Source: Ignavibacteriaceae bacterium (GTDB taxonomy: Bacteria > Bacteroidota > Ignavibacteria > Ignavibacteriales > Ignavibacteriaceae). From it: a DNA stretch of 64,000 nucleotides. The notes under the pieces are model-generated. The model was not told the origin of the DNA, did not search any database, and saw nothing but the letters and a program-made list of their open reading frames with translations. The translations under genes and the position numbers were made by a program. The stretch spans positions 1 to 64,000 of the forward strand of contig JALNZG010000012.1 in assembly GCA_023229425.1 (NCBI GenBank). Direction: 5' to 3'. Below are positions 9,326 to 18,099 of the stretch, one piece after another (position 1 is the first letter of the stretch; the number at the start of each line of letters is the position of its first letter).

Positions 9326-10222
9326 ATGAAAAAGAAAAACAAAGAAAATTATTCTGTCGGTCTTCTTCAACTTGCTTTTTCTGCTGATGTTAATAAAAAT
9401 TTGAAGAAAGCAGTTGAATGGGTAAAGAAAGCCGCTAAGCAAGGCGTCAATGTCGTCTGCCTTCCGGAATTGTACAGAACTCAATATTTTTGTCAGAAAG
9501 AAGATACATCACTTTTTAATTTAGCTGAAACTATTCCGGGACCTTCTACAAAAGCATTTCAAAAATCCGCAAAGGAAAATAAAGTAAGCATTATTGTTCC
9601 GGTATTTGAAAAACGGGCGAACGGGATTTATCACAACACAGCAGTGATCATTGATTCGGATGGCGTTATACTCGGGACATATCGTAAAATGCACATTCCC
9701 GATGATCCGGCATTCTATGAGAAGTATTATTTCACTCAGGGTGATTTAGGATTTAAAGCATTTCAAACAAAGACCGGAAAGATCGGAACACTCATTTGTT
9801 GGGACCAGTGGTTTCCCGAAGGTGCGCGGTTGACCGCTTTGCAAGGCGCTACAACGCTCTTCTATCCAACAGCGATTGGTTGGCATCCGTATGAAAAAGA
9901 AAAGTATGGAAAAACTCAGCGTGATTCGTGGATAACCATTCAACGCAGTCATGCAATTGCAAACGGTGTGTATGTGGCTTCTGTTAATCGTGTCGGTTTT
10001 GAAAAAACTGTCGAGTCACAAGCGGGACTTGAATTTTGGGGCTCTTCTTTTATTTGCGATCCGCAGGGAGTTATGCTTGCGGAAGCTTCTACGGATAAAG
10101 AGGAAATTTTGATCGCAGAAATTGATCTTATTCATTTAGAGGATGTGCGCCGCAACTGGCCTTTTTTGCGGGATAGAAGAATTGACGCTTATGGTAAGAT
10201 CACTAAACGTTTTATTGATTAA
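9326..10222 (+). CDS. aguB: N-carbamoylputrescine amidase (carbon-nitrogen hydrolase)
   Basis: 298 residues, the full length of AguB, which hydrolyses N-carbamoylputrescine to putrescine, CO2 and ammonia. The nitrilase triad is visible: Glu48 in VCLPELY, Lys121 in YRKMHIPDD and nucleophile Cys158 in LICWDQWFPE. The sequence KMHIPDDPAFYEKYYFTQGD and the Trp/His-rich loop TAIGWHPYEKEKYG are characteristic of the AguB branch rather than generic nitrilases. Agmatine deiminase, the preceding pathway step, is encoded 2.4 kb downstream on the same strand, which supports the call. A cytoplasmic enzyme. Confidence 0.9.
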   Translation: MKKKNKENYSVGLLQLAFSADVNKNLKKAVEWVKKAAKQGVNVVCLPELYRTQYFCQKEDTSLFNLAETIPGPSTKAFQKSAKENKVSIIVPVFEKRANGIYHNTAVIIDSDGVILGTYRKMHIPDDPAFYEKYYFTQGDLGFKAFQTKTGKIGTLICWDQWFPEGARLTALQGATTLFYPTAIGWHPYEKEKYGKTQRDSWITIQRSHAIANGVYVASVNRVGFEKTVESQAGLEFWGSSFICDPQGVMLAEASTDKEEILIAEIDLIHLEDVRRNWPFLRDRRIDAYGKITKRFID

Positions 10223-10243
10223 TTATTTTTAGTTGGAGGAAAA

Positions 10244-11494
10244 ATGAAAAAATTAGTTCTCTCTCTGTTTTTTATAATTACCGGATTGAATTATCCGCAA
10301 CTTCAGTTCTCTTCAATCATACAATTAGACAATAACTATGCTGCTTCGCTAACAATCGATTCATGTGGAAATTTTTATTTTGCGACAACTCGAAACCTTT
10401 TCATTTCGACTGACGGTGGTGTTAATTGGATAAAATCATTTTCTCTACCAGACTCACTTCAATCGCAGTTTATTGAAGTTATAACCGTAGGGAAAAGGAA
10501 TGAAATTTATTTGGGAACCGGTAACCGAGGGGAAATTTTTCGATCTCTTGATACAGGTAAAACTTGGAAGATTATTTTAAGCGCTGATTTGACTGGAGGT
10601 TACGTTGAGGATATTGTTGTTGATTCTGTTGGAACTATTTATGCAGCCACAGTTCGGAATATTTTGATCTTACCGGATCATGACTCGATTTGGCAAAGCA
10701 GATTTAATGGCTTTTCCTCTATTGTCAACACGACCTGGTCTCTTTTCATTAGCAAAAATGGAACTTTGTTTGCTGGAACAGAAGCAGGATTATATCGTTC
10801 AATAAATAGTGGGATGGATTGGAGTATGGTTTATGATTATCACCGAGCTGATTTCGTATGCTTTACAGAAGCAAATAATGGGACACTTTATATGGGGGGT
10901 ACAGATAGAGGCTACGGTCTTTATAGCAGTTTAGATGATGGGTTAACTTGGAAACGATTTGGAATCTTTTTCGATTTCTGGAAAAGAGGAATTACTACAT
11001 CTTCCGATGGAAAAGTTTTTTTAGTTAGTAAAAATTTGTATTCAACTACAATAGATAACGATTCATTATTCATTAAACATAACATTAATTTAGGGAGAGA
11101 CTTCCCGGTGATTCATCCGAATGGATATCTTTATCTTACTTACTCTGGCTCACTATTAAAGAGTACAGAACGCGTAGATATAGATAGACAAATTCATCTC
11201 CCACCGCCTGGGATCAATTATACTTTTTTGTTGGAGCAGAATTATCCAAATCCATTTAATTCGAAGACAAAAATTAAGTACTCTGTACCAAGCGGAGCAG
11301 TTGTATCATTTACGACAGTTCTTAATGCCTATGATGTTCTTGGGAATAAGGTAGCAACACTTGTAAATGAAAACAAACCCGCCGGTGATTATGAAGTTGA
11401 ATTCGACACCAAAAATCTCTCAAGTGGGATATATTTTTATCAACTAAGAATAGGTGAATTCTTCGAAACGAAGAAAATGATTCTATTGAAGTAA
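10244..11494 (+). CDS. T9SS-secreted BNR/Asp-box repeat protein
   Basis: 416 residues. After a signal peptide (about 1-18) the body holds Asp-box repeats such as ISTDGGVNW, RSLDTGKTW, RSINSGMDW and SSLDDGLTW. These mark a beta-propeller like those of sialidases, sortilins and Ycf48. The last 85 residues are a type IX sorting domain (EQNYPNPFN ... GIYFYQLRIGEFFETKKMILLK). The product should be exported to the cell surface or medium. No catalytic residues of a glycosidase are evident. It has a strong ggagg ribosome site. It lies between the two agmatine-pathway genes but is probably unrelated to them. Confidence 0.8.
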   Translation: MKKLVLSLFFIITGLNYPQLQFSSIIQLDNNYAASLTIDSCGNFYFATTRNLFISTDGGVNWIKSFSLPDSLQSQFIEVITVGKRNEIYLGTGNRGEIFRSLDTGKTWKIILSADLTGGYVEDIVVDSVGTIYAATVRNILILPDHDSIWQSRFNGFSSIVNTTWSLFISKNGTLFAGTEAGLYRSINSGMDWSMVYDYHRADFVCFTEANNGTLYMGGTDRGYGLYSSLDDGLTWKRFGIFFDFWKRGITTSSDGKVFLVSKNLYSTTIDNDSLFIKHNINLGRDFPVIHPNGYLYLTYSGSLLKSTERVDIDRQIHLPPPGINYTFLLEQNYPNPFNSKTKIKYSVPSGAVVSFTTVLNAYDVLGNKVATLVNENKPAGDYEVEFDTKNLSSGIYFYQLRIGEFFETKKMILLK

Positions 11495-11534
11495 AAGATG
11501 TGACTTTGAAATCCGAAAGTCCGAATATAAAACT

Positions 11535-11568
11535 AAATGTCCAGAGTTATTTAAATCCTGGACGTTTT
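11535..11568. terminator. Bidirectional terminator between convergent genes
   Basis: A 10-bp stem with one G-U pair (11535-11544 with 11558-11567) and a 13-base loop, with T-rich sequence on either side. It sits between the + strand gene ending at 11494 and the - strand gene ending at 11626, so it can serve both. Confidence 0.7.
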
Positions 11569-11625
11569 ATGTTTTGAATTATTCGGTAGAGAGTAAATGT
11601 TTTTGTTTCTAACGAAGATCGAAAA

Positions 11626-12378
11626 CTATTTTACAATATCCAACAGCTCAACTTCAAAAGTTAAAACTGTTGCCGGAGGAATCGTTTCTCCGCGTCCCAT
11701 TTCACCGTAAGCGAGGTTATAAGGAATAAAAAATTGGAACTTATCACCAACTTGCATTAACTGCAATCCTTCAGTCCAACCTTTAATTACTTGATTAAGC
11801 GGGAATGTTGCCGGCTCATTTCTATCGTACGAACTGTCAAATAGTTTCCCATCGAGTAATGTTCCTTTATAATGAACTTTTACTTGATCTGTAGCTATTG
11901 GCGAAGCGCCGTTTCCTTTTGAAAGAATTTTATATTGAAGTCCGCTTGCAGTAGTTAAAACGCCTTCTTTCTTTTTATTCTCTTCAAGAAAAACTTCCCC
12001 TTCTTTTTTATTCTTCTCAATGACCGGAGCAATTTCTGTTTGCTTTTTTTCTTCTGAAACTTTTTGCACAGCAGCTTGTCGCTCTTGCATCTTTTGATTA
12101 AGGGCGGTTAAACATTGCATCGTTTTCTCTTCGGTCAAAATAGGTTTTCCGTTTGCTGCGTCTTTTAACGAAGCTATTAAGACATCAAGATTAAGTTGAA
12201 TCAACGGATCTTTCAAACTGGCAAAAACATTTTGACCAATAGCATAACTAATTGAATCTCCAGCGGTTTTTAATACTACCGGTGCCGGCGTTTCTTTTTT
12301 TGCAGACTGTTTTTTATTCTGTGCAAAAGCAACTGAATAGATCATTAATATCAACGCCAATAATTTTATCACTTTCAT
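11626..12378 (-). CDS. FKBP-type peptidyl-prolyl cis-trans isomerase, exported
   Basis: 250 residues with a signal peptide (1-19, IYSVAFAQ). An FKBP_N dimerisation region (about 38-150, Lys/Glu-rich helices) precedes the catalytic FKBP_C domain (about 160-250). The latter contains VKVHYKGTLLDGKLFDSSYDR, VIKGWTEGLQLM and IPYNLAYGEMGRG, the usual core and substrate-pocket residues. It resembles FkpA/Mip-type periplasmic foldases that assist outer-membrane and secreted proteins. It is a single gene, convergent with the T9SS gene and divergent from agmatine deiminase. It has a good aaaggga ribosome site. Confidence 0.92.
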   Translation of the reverse strand: MKVIKLLALILMIYSVAFAQNKKQSAKKETPAPVVLKTAGDSISYAIGQNVFASLKDPLIQLNLDVLIASLKDAANGKPILTEEKTMQCLTALNQKMQERQAAVQKVSEEKKQTEIAPVIEKNKKEGEVFLEENKKKEGVLTTASGLQYKILSKGNGASPIATDQVKVHYKGTLLDGKLFDSSYDRNEPATFPLNQVIKGWTEGLQLMQVGDKFQFFIPYNLAYGEMGRGETIPPATVLTFEVELLDIVK

Positions 12379-12627
12379 TTCGTTCCCTTTAAATAGATTA
12401 TTTTTTAATTAATACGCTGTGAAAATACTTTCATTGAATGAGAGAAACAAACATGAAAGCTTTTGCATTATCAATTTTAATTGACCTTGTTTTGTCGTTT
12501 GGTGAAAGGAAAAATTTGAAATATTATTGATGATAAAAGTGTTTGGGATACATCCCTAGTAATCCTAAATGTTTCTAAAATTTTCCGTAATTTTTACACA
12601 GGGAATTAATTTAAAAGAAAAATTCAA

Positions 12628-13668
12628 ATGAAAACAGCAGCAGTACGGCTCCCGGCAGAATGGGAACAACATGATTCAACATTAATTGCATGGCCTGCAA
12701 ATAAAGAAGATTGGCCAGGCAAATTCACTCCGATCCAATGGGTGTATGGTGAAATTGTGCGCTACCTTTCCCGGAATGAAAAAATTTGGATTGTCGTTCA
12801 TGATTCTGCTCATAAAAAAAGCGCTGAAAGAGTCTTCTGGAAAAACTACATAGATCCTTCAAATATTCAATTTATAATTAAGAAGACTGATAGAGGATGG
12901 ATGCGTGATTCTTCCCCCGTATTTGTAAAGCGAAATAAGAAAACTGAAGCCGTCCATTTTCTTTTTAACGGTTGGGCAAAGTATGATAACTGGAAACTTG
13001 ATAAGAAAATTCCGGAACAAGTTTCCCACGCACTAAATCTTCCCCTTACACTTGCAACTTATAAAAATCGTCATGTTGTTTTGGAAGGCGGTGCAATTGA
13101 CTCGAACGGGAGCGGAACACTTTTAACCACAGAAGAATGTCTGCTTGATGAAAAAACGCAGACGCGTAATCCGGGATTTACGAAAAGCGATTACGAAAAA
13201 ATATTCAAACAGTATTTGGGCATTTCTAAAATCATTTGGTTGGGGAAGGGGATTGCCGGAGACGATACGCACGGACACGTTGATGATTTGTGCCGCTTTG
13301 TAAATGAAAAAACCGTGGTGCTTTGCCATGAAGACAATCCAAAAGATGAGAATTATTTCTTGTTAAATGAAAACGAAGAACGGTTGCAGAGTGAAACTAC
13401 TGCAACCGGAGACAAGTTAGAAGTTATCTCGCTTCCCATGCCTTCACCTTTGATGTTTGACGGAATGAAACTTCCGGCAAGTTACGCAAATTTTTATGTT
13501 GCAAACGGATTAGTGCTTGTTCCAACTTTTAATGATGAGAAAGATAGAACGGCTTTAGGAATTCTTTCCGAACTTTTTCCGGATAGAAAAGTTATCGGCA
13601 TCCATACGGTTGATTTGGTTTGGGGATTGGGAACGCTGCATTGTCTGACGCATGAAATACCGGAGTAG
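12628..13668 (+). CDS. aguA: Agmatine deiminase
   Basis: 346 residues, typical for the AguA/PAD family, converting agmatine to N-carbamoylputrescine plus ammonia. Motifs visible are LPAEWEQHDSTLIAWP at the N-terminus, DRGWMRDSSPVFV (Asp94), LEGGAIDSNGSGTLL, GDDTHGHVDD (His215 and acidic residues) and nucleophile Cys339 in LGTLHCLT. Together with the amidase at 9326 it makes putrescine from agmatine, and the deoxyhypusine-synthase-like protein at 15369 may use that putrescine. It is divergently oriented from the FKBP gene across a 249-base gap. Cytoplasmic. Confidence 0.93.
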   Translation: MKTAAVRLPAEWEQHDSTLIAWPANKEDWPGKFTPIQWVYGEIVRYLSRNEKIWIVVHDSAHKKSAERVFWKNYIDPSNIQFIIKKTDRGWMRDSSPVFVKRNKKTEAVHFLFNGWAKYDNWKLDKKIPEQVSHALNLPLTLATYKNRHVVLEGGAIDSNGSGTLLTTEECLLDEKTQTRNPGFTKSDYEKIFKQYLGISKIIWLGKGIAGDDTHGHVDDLCRFVNEKTVVLCHEDNPKDENYFLLNENEERLQSETTATGDKLEVISLPMPSPLMFDGMKLPASYANFYVANGLVLVPTFNDEKDRTALGILSELFPDRKVIGIHTVDLVWGLGTLHCLTHEIPE

Positions 13669-13802
13669 AATAATTACGAATTTGGAAGTTTGAATAAATC
13701 GGTGCATAATTGGGATAGGGAACACTTAATAATTATTGTTGTTAACAAAATGGTGCAGTATAAATTTGAATCAGCAAGTATCATAAAAGAAAGAGGCTTG
13801 GT

Positions 13803-14381
13803 GTGAAATCAGGTAAAATGGATCAAATTTTTTTAATGACTTTAGGGGGATTGTTGGGAAGTATCTTAATAGGGTTTGTTTTTTTCAACACTTCAATTTT
13901 TATCCCGACACAATCGAATTTTCAGTTTGTGGCTAACGGGTTTATTGGAGCTTTATTCTTTAGCTTATTAGAATATAAGTCTATTAAGGAACAAATTTTC
14001 GGGATAATATTAATACTATTTCTGAATCTTGTTATTTTTTCCGGAAGATCGTTATCGATAACCTACGTAATAAGAGATGTTTTTTTTATAGGGAGTGTAA
14101 TTCTTTCTGTTAAGCTTTATTACCAATTCATAAAAAAGAATCCACAAATAAAACTTTATTTAAGGTGTTTTGCTTTGGCTTTGATCTACGGTTTAATAAA
14201 TGCTGCATGCGGAATTATTGTCTATATGGTAAACACAAATTCAGGTTTTCCGCCGATAGAATTTATTTATATCATGGCGCGGTACGGTATATTAATTGGT
14301 TTTGGTATCGGCTTAGGAACAGATTTTTATTTTCAGAATAAGAAACAATTATCCGGTTGGCTAGGAATAAAAACAGCTTGA
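13803..14381 (+). CDS. Polytopic membrane protein of unknown function
   Basis: 192 residues, mostly hydrophobic, with about six transmembrane segments (roughly 9-28, 41-57, 64-80, 86-104, 118-141, 150-174) and short polar loops. No family motif was recognised. The start is GTG 13803, supported by agagg six bases upstream; ATG 13818 is an alternative. It stands alone between agmatine deiminase and the MBL-fold hydrolase. No catalytic or transport signature is visible, so no function is proposed. Confidence 0.6.
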   Translation: MKSGKMDQIFLMTLGGLLGSILIGFVFFNTSIFIPTQSNFQFVANGFIGALFFSLLEYKSIKEQIFGIILILFLNLVIFSGRSLSITYVIRDVFFIGSVILSVKLYYQFIKKNPQIKLYLRCFALALIYGLINAACGIIVYMVNTNSGFPPIEFIYIMARYGILIGFGIGLGTDFYFQNKKQLSGWLGIKTA

Positions 14382-14531
14382 AGTGCAAGGATTAATGATT
14401 TAAGGGGTTAGTAAAGTGATAGTGCAAATTTTAAAATAAATTATTTTTTGTGGGTATTCAATAAGCAATAAAATATGGTTGAATGAAAAATTTATATGAT
14501 GTAATCATGGTTTAGAAACAAGGAGTTACTA

Positions 14532-15266
14532 ATGTTTAAATCAAAGTCCGCAGTAATCATTTTTCTGGTGTTGTGGAATATTTTAATAGCACAGAATAAT
14601 TTTCAAACTGATATAATAAAAACATCAGCCAGTGAGCTTAAGATAACTTTTATAGAACATGCTACGTTAATGTTTGAATTTAATAGCCAGATAATTTATA
14701 TCGATCCGGTCAGTAGTTACGCGGATTACTCCAAATTACCAAAAGCCGATTTGATTTTAATTACTCATCAGCATGGCGATCATCTTGATCCGAAAGCAAT
14801 TGAGATGATAAAAAAAGATGACACAAAATTATTCTGCAATCAAGCGGCACTTCCAAAAGCGGCGGACGGTTCCATTCTAAAGAATGGTGATACTACTTCA
14901 TTCAAAGGAATTAAAATTTCAGCAGTGCCAGCTTATAACATAATTAACAAAAGAGAAACGGGAGAAGCTTTTCATCCTAAAGGAATGGGGAACGGATATG
15001 TGCTGACTTTTGCAAATGTAAAAGTATATATAGGCGGTGATACCGAAAATGTTCCTGAGATGAAAAATCTTAAAGGAATTGATATCGCTTTTCTCCCTAT
15101 GAATTTGCCTTATACTATGACTCCGGCTATGGTTGCAGATGCTGTTAAAATGTTTAACCCGAAAATTCTTTATCCTTACCATTATGGAAATACAGATGTG
15201 AATGAATTAGTTAAACTTTTGAAAGACAAGAAAGATTGTAAAGTAAGAATTAGAAAAATGAATTAA
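14532..15266 (+). CDS. Exported metallo-beta-lactamase-fold hydrolase (UlaG-like)
   Basis: 244 residues. An N-terminal signal peptide (about 1-20, NILIAQ) is followed by an MBL-fold domain. The metal motif HQHGDHLD (residues about 79-86), the GMGNGYVL strand, the IGGDTE motif and the final PYHYGNTD histidine are all present. This is the UlaG/YcbX-type subfamily, whose members hydrolyse lactones or phosphodiesters and often remain uncharacterised. The signal peptide suggests a periplasmic role. A ggag ribosome site precedes ATG 14532. A terminator follows at 15322. Substrate unknown. Confidence 0.8.
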   Translation: MFKSKSAVIIFLVLWNILIAQNNFQTDIIKTSASELKITFIEHATLMFEFNSQIIYIDPVSSYADYSKLPKADLILITHQHGDHLDPKAIEMIKKDDTKLFCNQAALPKAADGSILKNGDTTSFKGIKISAVPAYNIINKRETGEAFHPKGMGNGYVLTFANVKVYIGGDTENVPEMKNLKGIDIAFLPMNLPYTMTPAMVADAVKMFNPKILYPYHYGNTDVNELVKLLKDKKDCKVRIRKMN

Positions 15267-15321
15267 AATTATTGCGATGTGAATTTAATTTTCTGTTCTG
15301 TTACCTTGGCTGAAAAAAATT

Positions 15322-15357
15322 AAACCTCCAGGCTTTTAGAAACTTGGAGGTTTTTTT
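15322..15357. terminator. Bidirectional terminator, same hairpin family as 40982
   Basis: Stem aaacctcca with tggaggttt around ggcttttagaaact, followed by seven T, and preceded by a run of A for the opposite strand. It separates the convergent MBL-fold gene and the deoxyhypusine-synthase-like gene. The hairpin is nearly the same as the one at 40982-41014. Confidence 0.9.
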
Positions 15358-15368
15358 ATGCACAAATC

Positions 15369-16412
15369 TTACAATATTGCAGTTTCAACAGCAAAAAGTT
15401 TTGTAAATTCTTTCCCGCTTCTCTTTTCCCAATTCTTTTTGTGATATCCATATCCGGCAATTAGTGGCATTGCAAGCGTAGCTTCAGCGAAAACCATTTG
15501 CTCGTAAGTTGTTTCAACTTTTCCCCATGAACTTGCTTCTTTCAAAGTAGAGCCGGAAAGTCCGCCGTCTCTTTCATCGGCAACGGTAATTTGAACAGCG
15601 TATTTATGCATTGGCGCATTTTCTTGAAGAAGGTCAGCAGCAACAACAATATCTTGTGTAAAGTTTTTTGGAACGCCGCCACCGATCATAAAGATACCGG
15701 TATCTTTGCTTGCTAATTTAATTTTAGTAAGTTCAAGAAAATCTTTTGCCGAATCGAGTGAAACATGTTTGGCGGGATTTTTTGTTTGGTGCATTACAAA
15801 TCCAAAACCGGCGGAGCAATCAGAAAATGCAGGAACAAAAATCGGGACATTTTTTTTGTATGCTGCATAAATAACCGAATCATCAACTTTTGGTCCGCCG
15901 TTGTTTTCTAAATATCTTCCAAATTCATATAGTAATTCGCGTGATGAGTAAGGACGCGGTTCTAAGCCGTCTAAAATCTTTCCAGTCGTTTCGTCGCATA
16001 TGCGGAGTTCTTCTTCATCAATGTAGGTATCATAAATTCTATCAATCATCAAATCGCGGAGTTTATTATCATCGCTGAATGGTGTGCCGAGATAATGTTT
16101 AAAACCAAGCGCTTCAAAGAAATCCTGGTCAACCATAACTGCGCCGGTAGAAACGATAGCGTCAACCATGTTGTTCATAATCATATCGTAAACAATTTTC
16201 TTCAAACCTGCGCTAAACAAGCTTCCGGCAAGTGTAAGAATTACAGTACATTCTTTATCGTTCAACATCATGTCATAAATTTTAGATGCGCGGTAAAGGT
16301 TTCTCGATTGAAAAGCCATACTTTCCATTGCATCAACTAATGGTACAACGTTGTGTTGTTTCATATCAAAATGCCGGATCGTCTTTTTTAAGTAATCGGT
16401 TTTTTTGTTCAT
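15369..16412 (-). CDS. Deoxyhypusine synthase-like protein (probable homospermidine/polyamine synthase)
   Basis: 347 residues, full length for the deoxyhypusine synthase family. Family motifs include TLAGSLFSAGLKK, VSTGAVMVDQDFFEALG, VPIFVPAFSDCSAGFG, MIGGGVPKNF and the active-site segment EASSWGKV with the catalytic Lys298. Eukaryotic and archaeal enzymes modify eIF5A. Bacteria lack that substrate, and characterised bacterial relatives make homospermidine by transferring the aminobutyl group to putrescine. The agmatine-to-putrescine genes within 6 kb fit a polyamine role. It is transcribed towards the MBL-fold gene; the gtgaaa-aggaa region gives the ribosome site. The exact product is inferred. 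Confidence 0.87.
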   Translation of the reverse strand: MNKKTDYLKKTIRHFDMKQHNVVPLVDAMESMAFQSRNLYRASKIYDMMLNDKECTVILTLAGSLFSAGLKKIVYDMIMNNMVDAIVSTGAVMVDQDFFEALGFKHYLGTPFSDDNKLRDLMIDRIYDTYIDEEELRICDETTGKILDGLEPRPYSSRELLYEFGRYLENNGGPKVDDSVIYAAYKKNVPIFVPAFSDCSAGFGFVMHQTKNPAKHVSLDSAKDFLELTKIKLASKDTGIFMIGGGVPKNFTQDIVVAADLLQENAPMHKYAVQITVADERDGGLSGSTLKEASSWGKVETTYEQMVFAEATLAMPLIAGYGYHKKNWEKRSGKEFTKLFAVETAIL

Positions 16413-16468
16413 TTTTTCCTCGTGAAATTAAATTTTTGTTTGCAAAGATACGGTATAAAAAGAAAATT

Positions 16469-16978
16469 TTATAAAAGGATTTTTCTTCCAATAAAATGCT
16501 GAACTTCAGTGTTCCCCATTTTAAAGGGAAGTTTTTCTTCAAAAACGAATCCTGTTTTTTCATACCATTGGAGAGCGTTGATATTATTATCCATAACGCC
16601 AATCCAAATTTCGGGAAACCCTTTTTCTTTGGCGGTTGCAAAAGCGATGTCCATTAGCTGCTTTCCGATTTTTAGTTTTTGAAATTCCGGCAGAACGTAA
16701 ATGGATGAAAGATAAAATCTCTTCTCTGCTTCATCGATCGACAATTTCAACCAGCCGACGGCGATTCCATCAACTTCAGCAACAAAACAAAACACATTTT
16801 TCTTGTCGAATAGTTCTTCTAATTTTTTCGTATTGTAGGTTTGGTTGAGGTAAAAATTCAAATCTTCTTTCGGAATGAAAGATGCGTAAGCTTCATTCCA
16901 CGATTCTTGCAAAATTTTATACACTTGTTCGAAATCATTTTTGTTCCATGATCTAAAAACTGTTTTTTGTTCATGCAT
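16469..16978 (-). CDS. GNAT family N-acetyltransferase
   Basis: 169 residues from ATG 16978, just 8 bases after the upstream epimerase gene; a longer frame overlaps that gene and is unlikely. The sequence shows the GNAT core. The region FVAEVDGIAVGWLKLSID corresponds to strands 2-4. The acetyl-CoA loop is SSIYVLPEFQKLKIGKQLM, with the Q-x-x-x-IG version of the pyrophosphate-binding motif. NNINALQWYEKTGFVFEE is the last strand and helix. Target unknown; these enzymes acetylate amines of small molecules or proteins. It forms a pair with the epimerase gene. Confidence 0.85.
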   Translation of the reverse strand: MHEQKTVFRSWNKNDFEQVYKILQESWNEAYASFIPKEDLNFYLNQTYNTKKLEELFDKKNVFCFVAEVDGIAVGWLKLSIDEAEKRFYLSSIYVLPEFQKLKIGKQLMDIAFATAKEKGFPEIWIGVMDNNINALQWYEKTGFVFEEKLPFKMGNTEVQHFIGRKILL

Positions 16979-16986
16979 AACTGCCT

Positions 16987-18024
16987 CTAAAAAAACAACT
17001 TTGCGATACGTAGGATGCCTTGTTTCCATCTTACCCGGTGTGAAATTCCGCTTGCCGCTTGAATCTTGTCCACATTCTCCAAATACCATTTGAAGTTGCG
17101 AAGCAGCGCATCTTTATTGGAAAATTTCGGTTTGTATCCGAGAATTTTTTCTGCTTTTTCAATTGATACAAATGAATCCTTTGAAGCAGTCTCATATACC
17201 CATTTATAAAGCGGAGATAATTTTAACGCTTCTAAAAATCTTAGAATTAGAATGATTGGCTTTTCCGGTAAACCAATTATCTTTTTACCAAAGCCAGCGA
17301 AATCTAAAACTGCTTGATAATCTTCCTTCATCGTGGTGAATTCTTTCGCGCCAATATTAAAAGTTTCATTAGCAATTTTTTCATCAAGAGTAGCACAAAG
17401 ATGAATTGCTTCGCATAAATCCTCAACATCAAGTAGTTGATAGCGGTTGTTGCCGCTTCCTATCATTGGGAAACCTTTACCGTCTTTCGCCCAATCGTAG
17501 AGCAGATCAAAGACTCCCAGTCTTTCCGGACCAATAAATGATTTTGGACGAAGGATTGGAACGCACATTCCTTGCTTTCTGAATTTTAAACATTCTTCTT
17601 CGGCGAGGATTTTTGCTTTCCCGTATGGTCCAACGCCATCAAGTTTATCAGTTTCAAATAAGGGATGGTGATCGGGAATTCCGTAAACCGCTGTGGATGA
17701 AATATGAATAAATCGTTTTACTCCAGCTTTAATAGAAGCTTCAAGTAAATTTTTTGTTCCGTTAATATCAGTAGAAAAAATATCTTGTTCGGAGTAGAGC
17801 GGAAGGGCTGCGGCGGTATGCACAACAATATCAATGTTTTCCACAGCTTCTTCAACAATAGACTGATTTCGGATGTCCCCATTTATAATTTTTAATTTAT
17901 TTTGAACGTCTTCATAATTAAAATCAACAATATCAAGCGATGTTACATTGTGATTATTATTTAATAAATAGCGGACTAAATTTACCCCGAGAAAGCCGGC
18001 TCCACCTGTAACTAAAAATCGCAT
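16987..18024 (-). CDS. NAD-dependent epimerase/dehydratase (extended SDR)
   Basis: 345 residues. The Rossmann motif TGGAGFLG (6-13) is at the N-terminus, followed by HTAAALPLYSEQD, the SSTAVYG strand and the GPYGKAK segment, which carries the catalytic Tyr and Lys. The C-terminal part has FNIGAKEFTTMKEDY, typical of nucleotide-sugar epimerases and UDP-glucose 4-epimerase relatives. Substrate not resolvable; a nucleotide sugar or a sterol-like compound is possible in this broad family. It is the first gene of a two-gene unit with the acetyltransferase and is divergent from the gene at 18100. Confidence 0.85.
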   Translation of the reverse strand: MRFLVTGGAGFLGVNLVRYLLNNNHNVTSLDIVDFNYEDVQNKLKIINGDIRNQSIVEEAVENIDIVVHTAAALPLYSEQDIFSTDINGTKNLLEASIKAGVKRFIHISSTAVYGIPDHHPLFETDKLDGVGPYGKAKILAEEECLKFRKQGMCVPILRPKSFIGPERLGVFDLLYDWAKDGKGFPMIGSGNNRYQLLDVEDLCEAIHLCATLDEKIANETFNIGAKEFTTMKEDYQAVLDFAGFGKKIIGLPEKPIILILRFLEALKLSPLYKWVYETASKDSFVSIEKAEKILGYKPKFSNKDALLRNFKWYLENVDKIQAASGISHRVRWKQGILRIAKLFF

Positions 18025-18099
18025 TAAAACAGTTCCTTAAAAAGTGAGCGAAATTCAAGATTAAAATTACTATTTTTGGAGCGCTAAGAAAAGGAATGA

